Numbered from the stretch's first letter, positions 21,235 through 31,691 are shown. The stretch is 44,424 nucleotides of DNA from Mycobacterium sp. (GCA_022841565.1 JALHRH010000007.1:1-44424), one strand, 5' to 3'. Numbers and translations: made by a program. Notes: generated by a model from the sequence alone, not told the origin.

Positions 21235-23642
21235 CCCGATACCCCAACCTTCACCAAAGCGCCCAAGGTGACGCCCAATTCCTGATGCACCGCCGAACCC
21301 GGTGAGTTCAGCGGCAGCCACACCACTCGGTTTGGCATATCAGTCACGTTGAGCGGCAGAGTAATTGAGCCGCGGTCGGTGCTGACGGTCACCGGCTCAC
21401 CGTCGGTGGCGCCGATCTCGGCCGCGGTGTCGGCTGACAACCGGACCACGGGTTGCCGTGCGGTGCCCGCCAGGTGCGGTTCGCCGTCCTGTCCGCGACC
21501 TGCATCCAGCAGCAACCGCCAGCCGGTCAGTACCGCCTCGCCGGCCTGGGGTTGCGCGGCGAACGCGGGCTCGACGCCGGGGCCGGTAGCACGCGTGCCG
21601 TCCCAGGTGCCCAATGCCGACAGTTCCTCGCGCGCCGATTCGACCGTCGAGCAATTCAGCTGGATGCCCAACTCGTCGGCGAGCGTGTCGAGCACCCGGT
21701 GGTCGGATTGGCTGGCTTGCAGCATGCTGCCCTTGAATGCCGGTTCGAACCCGCGGTAGCGGCCCTCCCAGTTGACGAAGGCACCGGCCTTCTGCGTGGT
21801 CGGGGCGACCGGAAACACGACGTCGGCACGCTCGGTGACCGCGCTCTGCCGCAGTTCCAGGCTGACGACGAACGGCGCCGCGTCCAGGGCGGCCAGCACC
21901 GCGTCCGGGTCGGCGAAGTCACCGGGTTCGATCCCGCCGACCAACAGCGCGCCCAAGCTACCGTCGGTAGCGGCGGCCAGGATGCCGTCGACGTCGCGTC
22001 CAGGCGCGGAGGGCAATTCGTCGACGTGCCAGGCGGCGGCGACCTGTGACCGTGCGGTGTTGTCGGCGACCGGTCGGCCGCCGGGCAGCAGTGCGGGCAG
22101 AGCTCCGGCTTCCAGCGCGCCGCGTTCCCCGGCCCGTCGCGGCACCCAGGCCAGCCGGGCACCGGTCGAGTCGGCCAAGGCGGCCGCGGCGGACAACCCG
22201 CCGGGCACCGTGGCCAGCCGTTCACCGACCATGATGACCGCGCCGGGTGTGCTCAACAGCTCGCCGACTTCACCGGTCGCCACGCCGTCCAGTGCCGCGG
22301 GCTCGGCGCCGGGCGCGGTCTGCAGCAGCCGGCCCGACATCTTGTCCAGGGCACCGGTGGCGAACGGCGCGATCGCATATACCGCAACGCCGTTCTTGCG
22401 CGCTGCCTTGCGTAACCGCAGGAACACGATCGGCGATTCGTCTTCCGGCTCGAATCCGACCAGCAGCACCACCGGCGCAGCTTCCAGGTCGGCGTAGCTG
22501 ACGCTGACCGGGCGGCCGGCGATACGGGCCGCCAGGAAGTCCGCTTCCTCCGCCGACTGCGGGCGGGCTCGGAAGTCAATATCGTTCGTGTTCAGGACGA
22601 TTCGCGCGAACTTGGCGTAGGCGTAGGCGTCCTCCCAGGTGACCCGGCCACCGACCAGCACGCCGGTGCGGCCGCGGGCGGCCTCAAGTCCCTGCGTCGC
22701 TGCCACGATCGCGTGCGCCCACGACGCCGGTGCCAGTTCGCCGTCGGTACCTCGGATCAGGGGAGTGGCGATCAGGTCCGGCTGGGTGGCGTAGGTGAAC
22801 GCCCACCGGCCCTTGTCACAGTTCCACTCCTCGTTGACTTCCGGGTCGTCGCCGGCCAGGCGACGCATCACCTTGCCGCGACGGTGGTCGGTGCGCTGCG
22901 CGCATCCGGACGCGCAGTGCTCACAGACGCTGGGGCTGGACACCAGGTCGAACGGGCGGGCCCGGAACCGGTAGGACATCCCGGTCAGCGCACCGACCGG
23001 GCAGACCTGCACGGTGTTGCCGGAGAAGTAGGAGTCGAACGGTTCGTTGGCGTAGATGCCGACCTGCTGCAGCGCGCCGCGCTCCTGCATGTCGATGAAC
23101 GGATCACCGGCGATCTGGTTGGAGAACCGGGTGCAGCGGGCGCACAGGATGCAGCGCTCGCGGTCCAGCAGCACCTGCGCGGAGATGTTGATCGGTTTGG
23201 CGAAGGTGCGCTTGACGTCGGTGAAGCGAGATTCCGCTCGCCCGTTGGACATTGCCTGGTTCTGCAGCGGGCACTCCCCGCCCTTGTCGCACATCGGGCA
23301 GTCCAGCGGGTGGTTGATCAGCAGCAGCTCCATGACGCCGTGCTGGGCCTTGTCGGCCGCCGGTGAGGTGAGTTGGGTGCGCACCACCATGTCGTCGGTG
23401 CATACCGTGGTGCATGACGCCAGTGGCTTGCGTTGGCCCTCGACCTCGACCAGGCACTGCCGGCAGGCGCCGACCGGGTCGAGCAGCGGGTGGTCGCAGA
23501 ACCGGGGGATCTGGATGCCCATCAGCTCGGCCGCCCGAATGACCAGAGTTCCCTTCGGAACGCTGATTTCGGCGCCGTCGATGGTCAGCGTCACCATTTC
23601 CGGCGGCGCCACCCGGTTTTCGGCGTCGGCCGTTTGGGTCAT
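21231..23642 (-). CDS. nuoG: NADH-quinone oxidoreductase subunit G
   Basis: 803-residue iron-sulfur subunit of the peripheral arm. In order: N-terminal 2Fe-2S domain (cysteines in [18 protein letters not shown]), the His/Cys 4Fe-4S segment [17 protein letters not shown], a ferredoxin-type CILCARC, then CEHCASGC followed by NCDKGRW, which is the off-pathway N7 cluster motif found in only some bacteria. The remainder is a degenerate molybdopterin-oxidoreductase fold. In M. tuberculosis NuoG has been reported to help inhibit macrophage apoptosis (recalled). The ATG at 23640-23642 overlaps the nuoF stop. Confidence 0.97.
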   Translation of the reverse strand: MTQTADAENRVAPPEMVTLTIDGAEISVPKGTLVIRAAELMGIQIPRFCDHPLLDPVGACRQCLVEVEGQRKPLASCTTVCTDDMVVRTQLTSPAADKAQHGVMELLLINHPLDCPMCDKGGECPLQNQAMSNGRAESRFTDVKRTFAKPINISAQVLLDRERCILCARCTRFSNQIAGDPFIDMQERGALQQVGIYANEPFDSYFSGNTVQVCPVGALTGMSYRFRARPFDLVSSPSVCEHCASGCAQRTDHRRGKVMRRLAGDDPEVNEEWNCDKGRWAFTYATQPDLIATPLIRGTDGELAPASWAHAIVAATQGLEAARGRTGVLVGGRVTWEDAYAYAKFARIVLNTNDIDFRARPQSAEEADFLAARIAGRPVSVSYADLEAAPVVLLVGFEPEDESPIVFLRLRKAARKNGVAVYAIAPFATGALDKMSGRLLQTAPGAEPAALDGVATGEVGELLSTPGAVIMVGERLATVPGGLSAAAALADSTGARLAWVPRRAGERGALEAGALPALLPGGRPVADNTARSQVAAAWHVDELPSAPGRDVDGILAAATDGSLGALLVGGIEPGDFADPDAVLAALDAAPFVVSLELRQSAVTERADVVFPVAPTTQKAGAFVNWEGRYRGFEPAFKGSMLQASQSDHRVLDTLADELGIQLNCSTVESAREELSALGTWDGTRATGPGVEPAFAAQPQAGEAVLTGWRLLLDAGRGQDGEPHLAGTARQPVVRLSADTAAEIGATDGEPVTVSTDRGSITLPLNVTDMPNRVVWLPLNSPGSAVHQELGVTLGALVKVGVSG

Positions 23643-24958
23643 ACGGTCACTCCGTCCAAGGTAAGCATCGAGTCTCGGGGATCGAAGGGACAGCCACCGG
23701 TCTCGACGTGGGCGATGTATTCGTCGCGGAAGTGCTGGATCGACGACATCACCGGGCTGGCGGCGCCATCTCCCAACGCGCAGAACGACTTTCCGAGGAT
23801 CGAATCGGAGATGTCCAGCAGTTTGTCGAGGTCCTCGCGGGTGCCCTGACCGTTTTCCAAGCGTGCGTAGATCTTGTCCAGCCAGAAGGTGCCCTCCCGG
23901 CACGGCGTGCATTTCCCGCAGGATTCGTGCATGTAGAACTCGGTCCAGCGACGCACCGCCCGTACCACGCAGGTGGTTTCGTCGAAGATCTCCAAAGCTT
24001 TGGTGCCCAGCATCGAGCCCGCGGCACCAACTCCTTCATAATCCAACGGCACGTCGAGGTGCTCGTGGGTCAGCAGCGGAGTCGAGGAGCCACCCGGCGT
24101 CCAGAACTTCAGCCGATGCCCGGCCCGGACCCCGCCGGCGTAATCGAGCAACTCGCGCAGCGTGATGCCCAACGGAGCCTCGTACTGTCCGGGCCGGGTG
24201 ACGTGCCCGGACAGCGAATACAATGTGAAGCCAGGCGATTTGTCGCTGCCCATGGACCGGAACCAGTCCACTCCGTTGAGGATGATCGGCGGGACGCTGG
24301 CGATGGTCTCGACATTATTGATCACGGTGGGACAGCCGTAGAGGCCGGCGACCGCGGGAAACGGCGGCCGCAGCCGTGGCTGTCCGCGCCGGCCTTCCAG
24401 CGAGTCGAGCAGGGCGGTCTCCTCGCCGCAAATGTAAGCGCCTGCTCCAGCGTGCACCACCAACTCCAGGTCGAATCCGCGGTCGCCGATGTTGCGCCCC
24501 AGATAGCCGGCGGCGTACGCCTCGGCCACCGCGTTCTGCAGGCGGCGCAGCACGGGCACCACCTCACCGCGCACGTAGATGAACGCGTGGCTGGCCCGGA
24601 TCGCGTAGGAGGCGATGATGACGCCTTCGATGAGCACGTGCGGGGTAGCCAGCATCAACGGAATGTCTTTACAGGTACCGGGTTCCGATTCATCGGCATT
24701 GACCACCAGGTAGTGTGGCTTGGCCGCGGGCCCCTTGTCGCCCTGCGGTATGAACGACCACTTGGTCCCGGTGGAGAAGCCCGCGCCGCCACGTCCGCGC
24801 AGCCCGGAGTCCTTGACGGTCGCGATCACGTCGTCGGGATCCATGCCCAGGGCCTTCTTCATGGCCCGATAGCCGTCATGGCGTTCATAGGTCGCCAGCG
24901 ACCAGGACTCCGGGTCGTCCCAGTAGCGGCTGATGACTGGGGTCAAAGGTGTTGTCAT
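23639..24958 (-). CDS. nuoF: NADH-quinone oxidoreductase subunit F (NADH and FMN binding)
   Basis: 439-residue catalytic entry subunit that oxidises NADH and passes electrons via FMN. The NADH-site glycine-rich motif [16 protein letters not shown], the FMN-site stretch [14 protein letters not shown] and the 4Fe-4S N3 motif [10 protein letters not shown] are all intact. The start is the ATG at 24956-24958 ([15 protein letters not shown]), overlapping the nuoE stop by four bases; the longer open frame upstream lies inside nuoE. Confidence 0.97.
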   Translation of the reverse strand: MTTPLTPVISRYWDDPESWSLATYERHDGYRAMKKALGMDPDDVIATVKDSGLRGRGGAGFSTGTKWSFIPQGDKGPAAKPHYLVVNADESEPGTCKDIPLMLATPHVLIEGVIIASYAIRASHAFIYVRGEVVPVLRRLQNAVAEAYAAGYLGRNIGDRGFDLELVVHAGAGAYICGEETALLDSLEGRRGQPRLRPPFPAVAGLYGCPTVINNVETIASVPPIILNGVDWFRSMGSDKSPGFTLYSLSGHVTRPGQYEAPLGITLRELLDYAGGVRAGHRLKFWTPGGSSTPLLTHEHLDVPLDYEGVGAAGSMLGTKALEIFDETTCVVRAVRRWTEFYMHESCGKCTPCREGTFWLDKIYARLENGQGTREDLDKLLDISDSILGKSFCALGDGAASPVMSSIQHFRDEYIAHVETGGCPFDPRDSMLTLDGVTV

Positions 24959-25728
24959 GCTTGGCCTTCCGGGCCGGGGGGAGCCTGCATGTCGTTCTCC
25001 TGAGCCACCCGCAGCCCGGCCAGGGTGGCCGCGCCGGGACCGCCCTGCCCTTCGTCGGGACGCTCGTCGCGGAATCCGGCCAGGATGCGCGACGTCTCGC
25101 GGAACGTGCACAGCGGCGCGCCACGGGTCGGCAGCACCGGCTGACCGGCGCGCAGCGAGTCGACGAGGTCGCGGGCGGAGTCGATGGTCTGGTTGTCGTA
25201 GAACTCCCAGTTGACCATCACCACCGGCGCGTAGTCGCACGCCGCGTTGCACTCGATGTGCTGCAGCGTGACCGAGGAGACCGAGCCGTCCTCGGTGGTC
25301 TCGTCGTTGCCGACGCCGAGGTGCTCCTTGAGGTCGGCGAAGATCGCGTCACCGCCCATCACCGCGCACAGCGTGTTGGTGCACACACCGACCAGATAAT
25401 CCCCGGTGGGACCGCGCCGGTACATGGTGTAGAAGCTGGCGACCGCGGATACCTCGGCGCCGGTCAGATCCAGCTGCTGTGCACAGAATTCGAGACCGGC
25501 CGGGGTCAGGTAAGAGTCTTCGCCCTGGACCAGGTGCAGCAACGGCAGCAACGCCGACCGCTTGTTCGGGTACTTGGCGACGATCTCCTTGGCTTCCACC
25601 TCCAGCCGCGCCCGCACCTCGGGCGGATACGACTGCGGCGCACCCTCGACCACGAACTGGCTGGGCTCCTCCGGCGGCGGACCAAGCCGCAGGAAAACCC
25701 GCTCGCCGTTTACCTGGGGCTCACTCAT
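24955..25728 (-). CDS. nuoE: NADH-quinone oxidoreductase subunit E
   Basis: 257-residue thioredoxin-fold subunit with the N1a 2Fe-2S cluster. The four ligands lie in CTNTLC and [14 protein letters not shown]. An actinobacterial C-terminal extension (about 75 residues after the cluster, [15 protein letters not shown] onward) is longer than in E. coli. The start is the ATG at 25726-25728 ([12 protein letters not shown]), overlapping nuoD by four bases. Confidence 0.96.
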   Translation of the reverse strand: MSEPQVNGERVFLRLGPPPEEPSQFVVEGAPQSYPPEVRARLEVEAKEIVAKYPNKRSALLPLLHLVQGEDSYLTPAGLEFCAQQLDLTGAEVSAVASFYTMYRRGPTGDYLVGVCTNTLCAVMGGDAIFADLKEHLGVGNDETTEDGSVSSVTLQHIECNAACDYAPVVMVNWEFYDNQTIDSARDLVDSLRAGQPVLPTRGAPLCTFRETSRILAGFRDERPDEGQGGPGAATLAGLRVAQENDMQAPPGPEGQA

Positions 25729-27023
25729 CGGTCCACTCCGCCCATCACCGGGTCGATGCTGGCGACCGCGGTGATCAGGTCGGCGACCATGCCGCCTTCG
25801 CACATCGCGGCCACCGACTGCAGGTTGGTGAACGACGGATCCCGGTAGTGCACCCGGTAGGGGCGGGTTCCGCCGTCGCTGACCATGTGTACGCCGAGTT
25901 CGCCACGCGGTGACTCCACCGCCACGTACACCTGGCCGGCCGGAACCCGGATGCCCTCGGTCACCAGCTTGAAGTGGTGGATCAGGGCTTCCATCGAGCT
26001 GCCCATGATCTTGGCGATGTGTTCCGGGGAGTTACCCATGCCGTCGGGGCCGACGGAAAGGTCGGCGGGCCAGGCGATCTTGCGATCTTCGACCATTGTC
26101 GGGCCGGGTTTCAGCTTGTCCAGACACTGCTCGACGATCTTGATCGACTCCCACATCTCGTTGACGCGAATCATGTAGCGCCCGTAAGCATCACATGTGT
26201 CCTCGGTGATCACGTCGAAGTCGTAGTTCTCATATCCGCAGTACGGTTCGCTCTTGCGTAGATCGTGCGGCAGCCCGGTGGCGCGCAGGATCGGTCCGGT
26301 GATGCCCAGGGCCATGCACCCGGTCAGATCCAGGTAGCCGACGTCCTCGGTGCGGGCTTTCCAGATCGCGTTCTCGTTGAGCAGCTCACCCATCTGGCGC
26401 AGCGGCACTCGCAGTTCCTTGAGGGCGGCCCTAATGTCGTCGACCCCGTTGGGCGGCAGGTCCTGGGCCAGGCCGCCTGGCCTGATGTAGGCACTGTTCA
26501 TCCGCAAACCGGTGATCTTTTCGAAGAGGGTGAGCACGATCTCGCGAGCCCGGAAGCCGACGAACATCGGCGTCATGGCACCCAATTCCATACCGCCGGT
26601 GGCCAATGCGACCAGGTGCGACGAGATGCGGTTCAGCTCCATCATCATCACCCGGATGATGTTGACCCGCTCCGGGATCTCGTCGGTGACGCCGAGCAGC
26701 TTCTCCACGCCCAAGCAATATGCGGTCTCGTTGAAAAACGGTGCCAGGTAGTCCATGCGGGTGACGAAGGTGACGCCCTGCGTCCAATACCGGTATTCGA
26801 GGTTCTTCTCGATTCCGGTGTGCAGGTAGCCGATTCCGCACCGCGCCTCGGTGACCGTCTCACCCTCGATCTCGAGGATCAGCCGGAGCACCCCGTGGGT
26901 GGACGGGTGCTGGGGTCCCATGTTGACGACGATGCGTTCGCCGGGATCGGCTTTGCGGGCGGCATCGACGACCTTGTCCCAGTCCTGACCGCCGGCGACC
27001 ACCAGGGTTTCGGTTGTGCTCAT
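25725..27023 (-). CDS. nuoD: NADH-quinone oxidoreductase subunit D
   Basis: 432-residue 49-kDa-type subunit that forms the quinone pocket with NuoB. The hallmark [13 protein letters not shown], which contains the quinone-headgroup histidine, is at about residues 36-48, and the C-terminal [15 protein letters not shown] and RDPSFTNLQ segments are intact. The ATG overlaps the last base of the nuoC stop (TGATG). I recall that the M. tuberculosis protein has been reported to be a partner of the response regulator Rv3143, whose homologue is encoded at 30331-30723. Confidence 0.97.
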   Translation of the reverse strand: MSTTETLVVAGGQDWDKVVDAARKADPGERIVVNMGPQHPSTHGVLRLILEIEGETVTEARCGIGYLHTGIEKNLEYRYWTQGVTFVTRMDYLAPFFNETAYCLGVEKLLGVTDEIPERVNIIRVMMMELNRISSHLVALATGGMELGAMTPMFVGFRAREIVLTLFEKITGLRMNSAYIRPGGLAQDLPPNGVDDIRAALKELRVPLRQMGELLNENAIWKARTEDVGYLDLTGCMALGITGPILRATGLPHDLRKSEPYCGYENYDFDVITEDTCDAYGRYMIRVNEMWESIKIVEQCLDKLKPGPTMVEDRKIAWPADLSVGPDGMGNSPEHIAKIMGSSMEALIHHFKLVTEGIRVPAGQVYVAVESPRGELGVHMVSDGGTRPYRVHYRDPSFTNLQSVAAMCEGGMVADLITAVASIDPVMGGVDR

Positions 27024-27751
27024 CAGTTATAACCCCTGCGCTCATCGGGTGGGGGGATCTGCGCACCCTTGTATTCGACCGGGATGCCGCCCAGCGGGTA
27101 GTCCTTGCGTTGCGGGTGCCCGTGCCAGTCGTCCGGCATTTCGATCCGGGTCAGCGACGGGTGGCCGTCGAAGATGATGCCGAAGAAGTCGTAGGTCTCT
27201 CGCTCATGCCAGTCATTGGTCGGGTATACCCCGAACAGCGACGGGATGTGCGGATCACTATCGGGCGCAACGACTTCCAGCCGTAGCCGGCGATTGTGCG
27301 TGATCGACTTCAGCGGGTACACGGCGTGCAGTTCTCGGCCCGTCTCGTTGGGGTAGTGCACCCCGTTGACGCCCAGACACAGCTCGAAGCGCAATTCCGG
27401 CTCGTCCCGCAGCCTTTGCGCTATCTGCGGTAGCAGATCCCGGCGTACGTAAAGGGTCAACTCGTCGCGGTACACCACGACCTTCTCGATCGCCTCGTCG
27501 AAGGCGATGCCTTCGCGGTCCAGCGCCTCGGCCAATCGGTCGGCGATGTCATCGAAGTAACCGCCGTAGGGACGGGGACTTTCGCCGGGCAGCGCGATTT
27601 CGCGCACCAACCGTCCGTAGCCGGAGGTGTCGCCGGTTCCGCGCACGCCGAACATGCCGCGGCGCACGTTGATGACCTCTTGCCCTTCTGGCGGCAAGTC
27701 GGCACCCGGTGTCAGGCTTGCGCCCTGGGGGTCCTGCTCCGGTGAGCTCAT
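27023..27751 (-). CDS. nuoC: NADH-quinone oxidoreductase subunit C
   Basis: 242-residue 30-kDa-type subunit of the connecting module. The family signature [21 protein letters not shown] followed by [11 protein letters not shown] is present near the C-terminus. The polar N-terminal 70 residues ([16 protein letters not shown]) are an actinobacterial addition. Separate from nuoD, unlike the fused NuoCD of E. coli. It overlaps nuoB by four bases. Confidence 0.96.
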   Translation of the reverse strand: MSSPEQDPQGASLTPGADLPPEGQEVINVRRGMFGVRGTGDTSGYGRLVREIALPGESPRPYGGYFDDIADRLAEALDREGIAFDEAIEKVVVYRDELTLYVRRDLLPQIAQRLRDEPELRFELCLGVNGVHYPNETGRELHAVYPLKSITHNRRLRLEVVAPDSDPHIPSLFGVYPTNDWHERETYDFFGIIFDGHPSLTRIEMPDDWHGHPQRKDYPLGGIPVEYKGAQIPPPDERRGYN

Positions 27752-28302
27752 CGAAGCAGTCCGCGCATCTCAATCGTCGGCCGGGCCGTCATGGCTGCCG
27801 CTTCGGCTTCGGCGATGGCCTTCTCCCGGTTGACGCCCAGCGGCATCTCCTGAATCTTCTCGTGCAGCTTCAGGATTGCGTACAACAGCATCTCTGGCCG
27901 CGGGGGGCAGCCGGGCAGGTAGATGTCCACCGGCACCACGTGGTCGACGCCCTGCACGATCGCGTAGTTGTTGAACATCCCGCCCGACGAGGCGCACACG
28001 CCCATCGCCAGCACCCATTTCGGCTCGGCCATCTGGTCGTAGATCTGCCGCAGCACCGGCGCCATCTTCTGGCTGACCCGGCCCGCGACGATCATCAGAT
28101 CCGCCTGCCGCGGCGTCGCGGAGAACCGCTCCATACCGAAACGGGCGATATCGAACCTCGGCCCGGCGGTCGCCATCATCTCGATCGCGCAGCAGGCCAA
28201 CCCGAATGTCGCCGGCCACAGCGAGTTCTTGCGGACATAGCCCGCAACCTTCTCGACTGTCGACAGCAGGATCCCGCCGGGTAACTGTTCTTCCAGTCCC
28301 AC
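27748..28302 (-). CDS. nuoB: NADH-quinone oxidoreductase subunit B (N2 cluster)
   Basis: 184-residue subunit holding the terminal 4Fe-4S cluster N2. The tandem cysteines in [11 protein letters not shown], the cysteine in [12 protein letters not shown] and that in LPGCPPRPE are the four ligands. It begins 12 bases after nuoA, with an AGGTAGG just upstream (CTACCTC on the top strand), and overlaps nuoC by four bases. Confidence 0.97.
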   Translation of the reverse strand: MGLEEQLPGGILLSTVEKVAGYVRKNSLWPATFGLACCAIEMMATAGPRFDIARFGMERFSATPRQADLMIVAGRVSQKMAPVLRQIYDQMAEPKWVLAMGVCASSGGMFNNYAIVQGVDHVVPVDIYLPGCPPRPEMLLYAILKLHEKIQEMPLGVNREKAIAEAEAAAMTARPTIEMRGLLR

Positions 28303-28314
28303 GTCTTACCTACC

Positions 28315-28692
28315 TCAATCCCACGTCAGGCCGCCGCGGCGCCACACATACGCGTAGGCCACGAAAACCGTGAGCATGAATATGACCATCTCGACAAGTG
28401 CAAAAGTCCCCAGCGAGTCGAAGCTCACCGCCCACGGATAGAGGAACACGATTTCAATATCGAAGACGATAAACAACATTGCGGTCAGGTAATACTTCAC
28501 CGGGAAGCGCTGCCCGCTCGCGGCGTGCGGTCCGCGGAACCCCGTCTCGGTGGGCTCGATCCCACACTCGTAAGCCTCCAGCTTCGACCTGTTGTATCGG
28601 GTCGGACCGGTGATGCTGGCGAGGAAGACCGAACCTATGGCGAAGGCGGCGGCAATACCGCCCAGCACCAGGATGGGTAGATAGGCGTTCAC
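28315..28692 (-). CDS. nuoA: NADH-quinone oxidoreductase subunit A
   Basis: 125-residue, three-helix membrane subunit and first gene of the operon. It shows YECGIEP, the long loop between helices 1 and 2, and FDIEIVFLYPWAVSF, all family hallmarks. The start is taken at the GTG 28690-28692 (VNAYLPILVLGG), with a GGAG only three to four bases ahead; this gives the same N-terminus as the remembered M. tuberculosis protein (128 residues). A longer open frame upstream to 28845 crosses the dyad-rich leader and is not credible as protein. Confidence 0.95.
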   Translation of the reverse strand: MNAYLPILVLGGIAAAFAIGSVFLASITGPTRYNRSKLEAYECGIEPTETGFRGPHAASGQRFPVKYYLTAMLFIVFDIEIVFLYPWAVSFDSLGTFALVEMVIFMLTVFVAYAYVWRRGGLTWD

Positions 28693-29041
28693 TTGCTCCA
28701 CGTTTCCGTCGTAATGGGCTGCCGACAGCGACCAGGAGGCCGGGGCGGTCAGCCCAAGAACCTGGTGTGACGGACCGGGCCTGTGGGCCGTCACAGTGAC
28801 CTTCAACATAGTCGCGCGACGGCCGGAGCACATGTCCGGGGTCAAGCTCGGTCACTGAGGGTGCGACTCGCGGCGAGAGCGGGGCTGGCAGATACCTAGC
28901 CGAGCGAAATACGATGGATCTGCGCGACGACCTGACGCTTGGAGCACTTGTTGTTACTGTTGACCTGGTTCGCTGCGGAGTTCTTGCAAGGTCAGCGCAG
29001 CTGGCCGATGTTTTCTGGGCCGATCTGGGAGGACGGGGTCT
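28693..29041. promoter_or_regulatory. Divergent promoter region between nuoA and the PPE gene
   Basis: 349 bases without a gene, serving both the nuo operon (minus) and the PPE52-like gene (plus). A -10-like TACGAT lies at 28910-28915 on the plus strand. A TATGTT (28805-28810, minus strand) and TTGACC (28840-28845, minus strand) are seen for nuo but are too far apart to form one promoter. Three dyads cluster at 28766-28839. No known regulator motif (CRP, DosR, LexA) fits. Confidence 0.4.
28766..28800. promoter_or_regulatory. Dyad cluster in the nuo leader
   Basis: TGTGACGG (28766-28773) and CCGTCACA (28788-28795) are perfect inverted repeats 14 bases apart. GTCAC-A-GTGAC (28790-28800) forms a second, overlapping perfect dyad, so the two cannot form at once. 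They could be operator half-sites or alternative RNA hairpins in the nuo leader, 75-110 bases before nuoA. The role is inferred. Confidence 0.45.
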
Positions 29042-30334
29042 GTGAGTTTTTTTACACTGCCACCCGAAATCAACTCGCTGCGGATGTTCCTCGGCGCGGG
29101 AAGTGCGCCGATGTTACAGGCGGCGGCGGCCTGGGACGGGCTGGCTGCCGAGTTGGGGACAGCGGCCCAGTCGTTCGGGTCGGTGATCTCGAACCTGGCA
29201 GGACAAGCCTGGCAGGGTGCTGCGTCGGCAGCCATGGCGGCCGCGGCCGCGCCTTACGCAGGCTGGTTGGCTGCAGCCGCGGCGCAGTCTCAGGGTGCGG
29301 CCGGGCAGGCGCTCGCGGTGGTCAGTGCTTTTGAGGCGGCCCAGGCAGCCACCATTCACCCGGGTGCGGTGGACGCCAACCGCAACGCATTCGTAAAGCT
29401 GGTGATGACGAACCTGTTCGGCCAGAATGCGCCGGCGATCGCGATGGCCGAGAGCATCTACGAGGAGATGTGGGCCCAGGACGTCTCCGCGATGGCTAGC
29501 TACTACTCAGGGGCGGCGGCCGCCGCCGCGCAGGTGGTGCCGTGGCAGTCGGTGCTGCAGAGCTTCCCGGCCCTTGCCGGCGGTATTGCCGGCGGGATCA
29601 GCGCCGCGGCCAGCGGTGGCGGCACCGCCGCTGCCGGTGTTGGTGGTGCGAGCACCGGCGGAACTGCCGCGCCCGGAACCACCGGAACCACCGGAACCGA
29701 GGGCGCTGCTGCCGCCGGCGGCGGCGGTGGAGGCGGTGTGGGCAGCGCTGACAGTGGACTCGCGCCGGCCGCCTACACCGGTGGCGACGCGGGTGCCTAC
29801 ACGGGCGGCACCGCGGCCGGAACCGATGTCGGCAGCGCGGCGGCCACCACCGCGAACTCCGGCGTGGCCAGTCCGGGTGTTGGGGGCTTCGGCATGATGC
29901 CGATGCCAATGCCCATGGGGGGAATGACCCGAAGCGCCGGTCTGCTCGGCGACGGCCCGTCGATGCCGGTGCCAGCCAAAGCCGAGGAGAAGGACGAAGA
30001 GGCCCTCGCAGCCCAGAAAGCAGCCCAGGAAGCAGCAGAGGAAGCCGAAGTCACTGCGGAGGCTGCGGAAACGCCGGAGGCGGAAGTGCCGGGCATGAGC
30101 GTGCTGCCCACCACGGCTCCCGACGTCGCGGCGGCGGCAGCCCCGGGCGAAGCGAAGCAGGCTCCGCGGACATCCGGTGCGTCGAGGATTCCGGCGTCGG
30201 GATTCCGCGCGTCGGACGCCGCCGAGGAAGCCGAAGAGTCGGTCGCCACGTTACGTCCGAAGATCGCCCCGGGCGAGTTTCACCCGCGGGCCGAGGAAGA
30301 AGAAGAAGCGAAGGTCCAGATCCCCGGCGGCTAG
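29042..30334 (+). CDS. PPE52: PPE family protein (PPE52-like)
   Basis: 430-residue PPE protein. The N-terminal PPE domain (about 1-175) contains PPE at 7-9, WQG at 57-59 and [15 protein letters not shown]. It is followed by an Ala/Gly-rich linker and a C-terminal tail of about 130 residues that is rich in Glu and Ala ([20 protein letters not shown]) and ends [13 protein letters not shown]. No MPTR, SVP (GxxSVPxxW) or PPW motif is seen, so it belongs to the unclassified PPE group. GTG start at 29042 with GGGAGGA about eight bases ahead. PPE proteins form helical heterodimers with PE partners and are exported through ESX systems. The stop shares the bases CTAG with the stop of the convergent response regulator. 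Assignment as PPE52 rests on position beside nuoA. Confidence 0.88.
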   Translation: MSFFTLPPEINSLRMFLGAGSAPMLQAAAAWDGLAAELGTAAQSFGSVISNLAGQAWQGAASAAMAAAAAPYAGWLAAAAAQSQGAAGQALAVVSAFEAAQAATIHPGAVDANRNAFVKLVMTNLFGQNAPAIAMAESIYEEMWAQDVSAMASYYSGAAAAAAQVVPWQSVLQSFPALAGGIAGGISAAASGGGTAAAGVGGASTGGTAAPGTTGTTGTEGAAAAGGGGGGGVGSADSGLAPAAYTGGDAGAYTGGTAAGTDVGSAAATTANSGVASPGVGGFGMMPMPMPMGGMTRSAGLLGDGPSMPVPAKAEEKDEEALAAQKAAQEAAEEAEVTAEAAETPEAEVPGMSVLPTTAPDVAAAAAPGEAKQAPRTSGASRIPASGFRASDAAEEAEESVATLRPKIAPGEFHPRAEEEEEAKVQIPGG

Positions 30335-30723
30335 TGCGCACGTGCGCGCAACAGGCTGAGCGCCGTGCGGCCCAGCACAATGGGGTCGAGCGGATGCGGC
30401 ACCGCCGCCTCGGCGCGTGACCAGCTGGCCAGCCACGCGTCATCCGGTCGTCCGGTGAGCACCAGGATCGGCGGGCAGGACGACAGCTCGTCCTTGAGCT
30501 GCTTGGCGATCCCCATACCCCCGGTCGGCGCCGCCTCCCCGTCGAGGATGGCCAGGTCGATGCCGCCCTCGTCCATCCGCTGGATCACCCGCGGGCCGGT
30601 GGCGACCTCGACGTAACTCAATTCGGGCAGGTCCGGGTGTAGCCGTTTACCCAAGGCCTGCTTCACCTGTTCGCGGGTCTGGACGTTGTCGCTGTAGACG
30701 AGGATGCGCAGGGTGTCGGGCAC
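30331..30723 (-). CDS. Atypical single-domain response regulator, Rv3143-like
   Basis: 130-residue receiver domain with no output domain. The phospho-acceptor aspartate is D61 (LAILDGEA) and the switch threonine lies in ILVLTGRP. The usual pair of acidic residues is reduced to SD (11-12), and the conserved lysine before proline is replaced (AAVPHPLDP), so phosphorylation chemistry may be weak or absent. GTG start at 30721-30723. It lies 15 bases after the YceI-like gene on the same strand, so it may be the last cistron of the eleven-gene operon. M. tuberculosis Rv3143 is an orphan regulator that I recall being reported to interact with Nuo subunits. Its stop overlaps the PPE stop in CTAG. Confidence 0.88.
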   Translation of the reverse strand: MPDTLRILVYSDNVQTREQVKQALGKRLHPDLPELSYVEVATGPRVIQRMDEGGIDLAILDGEAAPTGGMGIAKQLKDELSSCPPILVLTGRPDDAWLASWSRAEAAVPHPLDPIVLGRTALSLLRARAH

Positions 30724-30738
30724 GGTGCAGATGTTAAT

Positions 30739-31281
30739 TCACGCGGTCGCAGACGAGTGCACGAAGACGGCTTCAGCGGACACCGTGACTGCGTTGGACA
30801 TCACGCCGAGTTTGTTCCAGCCCAGGTCGAACCTGGATCGGTCGATCTGTGTCTGTCCCGAAATTCGTACCGAACCGTCGTCGAGTTCGGTGATCGTCAC
30901 CGGGATCGGCACCGGTTCGGTGATGCCTTTGATGGTGAAGTGGGTGTGCAGGTCGGCGTACTTACCGTTGGCCGGGTGCAGGGCGTTGACGACGACGGTG
31001 ATCTGGCCGAAGCGTTCGACGTCGAAGAAGTCGGCCGAACGCAGGTGCTTGTCGCGGCGCGCGATCCCGGTGTCCAGTGCGGCGACCTGGATGACGATGC
31101 GGCCCGATACCGCGCCCGCGTCGGTGAGACGGCCCTCGCCGGTGAACTCGGTGAACGAGCCTTTGACCGGCATCAGGCCCCACATATTGCGGATTTTGAA
31201 GGTCACCGCGGAGCGGTCGGACGCCAGAGCCCAGGCCCCGACGGTTTCCGGGTCGCTGAGCAGAGTTTCCAGCGTGGTCAT
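30739..31281 (-). CDS. YceI-like family protein
   Basis: 180 residues with the YceI pattern: GAWALASDRSAVTFKIRNMWGLMPVKGSFTEFTGEG near the start, RRDKHLRSADFFDVERFGQITV in the middle and the lipocalin-like closing strands WNKLGVMSNAVTVSAEAVF. YceI proteins are ten-strand barrels that bind polyisoprenoid-like or fatty-amide ligands. There is no signal peptide, so this one is cytoplasmic. The ATG overlaps the stop of the SnoaL-like gene (ATGA). In this operon it could bind a hydrophobic pathway intermediate; that is inference. Confidence 0.88.
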   Translation of the reverse strand: MTTLETLLSDPETVGAWALASDRSAVTFKIRNMWGLMPVKGSFTEFTGEGRLTDAGAVSGRIVIQVAALDTGIARRDKHLRSADFFDVERFGQITVVVNALHPANGKYADLHTHFTIKGITEPVPIPVTITELDDGSVRISGQTQIDRSRFDLGWNKLGVMSNAVTVSAEAVFVHSSATA

Positions 31282-31691
31282 CGTGGGTCCCGCCTATCCA
31301 GTGTGGGGGGTCGGAGTAGGGGCGCGAGGTCTGCGGGGTCGAAGTACTCGTCGATGCGGTTGATAAGACCTTCTGTGTCCACCTTGATCACCATGCAAAC
31401 CCGCATCTCGATCGACTGGCCAGCGTGGCCCGTTGCGTGCAGCACGTGCTGTTGGACAAATCCGTTCTCGAACATCTGGCGGTCCAAGATCTCGTAGCCG
31501 CGCGTGGCCGTGGTCGAGATGAACCAGTCGATGACGCGCAGGGCACGCGGCTTGTCGTCGGACTGGGTGGGGCCGCGGCGGCCGTCGGTGCGCCAGACGG
31601 CGATGTCGCCGCTCCACATCCGCTCGACGGTCGCCCGGTCGCCGTTCTCGATGGCGGAGAACAGCTGTTCGGCGAGCTCGGTGACGGTCAT
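31278..31691 (-). CDS. SnoaL/NTF2-like protein
   Basis: 137-residue protein with the NTF2-fold pattern: an N-terminal helix AEQLFSAIENGDRATVERMWSGDIAVW, then strands with ILDRQMFENGFVQQHVLHATG and a closing segment INRIDEYFDPADLAPL. SnoaL-like members include polyketide cyclases, ketosteroid isomerases and non-catalytic binders. The D and Y/H residues usual for isomerases cannot be assigned with certainty. The ATG at 31689-31691 overlaps the DUF6285 stop by four bases. Confidence 0.85.
   Translation of the reverse strand: MTVTELAEQLFSAIENGDRATVERMWSGDIAVWRTDGRRGPTQSDDKPRALRVIDWFISTTATRGYEILDRQMFENGFVQQHVLHATGHAGQSIEMRVCMVIKVDTEGLINRIDEYFDPADLAPLLRPPTLDRRDPR

Noticed and set aside
23708..25003. 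431-residue plus-strand frame over nuoF
   Set aside because: nuoF motifs are complete on the minus strand, so this frame is a by-product.
28766..28795. Possible CRP site (TGTGA ... TCACA)
   Set aside because: The half-sites are 20 bases apart, whereas CRP needs six, so it is listed only as a dyad.
28693..28845. N-terminal extension of nuoA to 28845
   Set aside because: It would add 51 polar residues ahead of a standard NuoA N-terminus and cover the dyads; the GTG at 28692 gives the family length.
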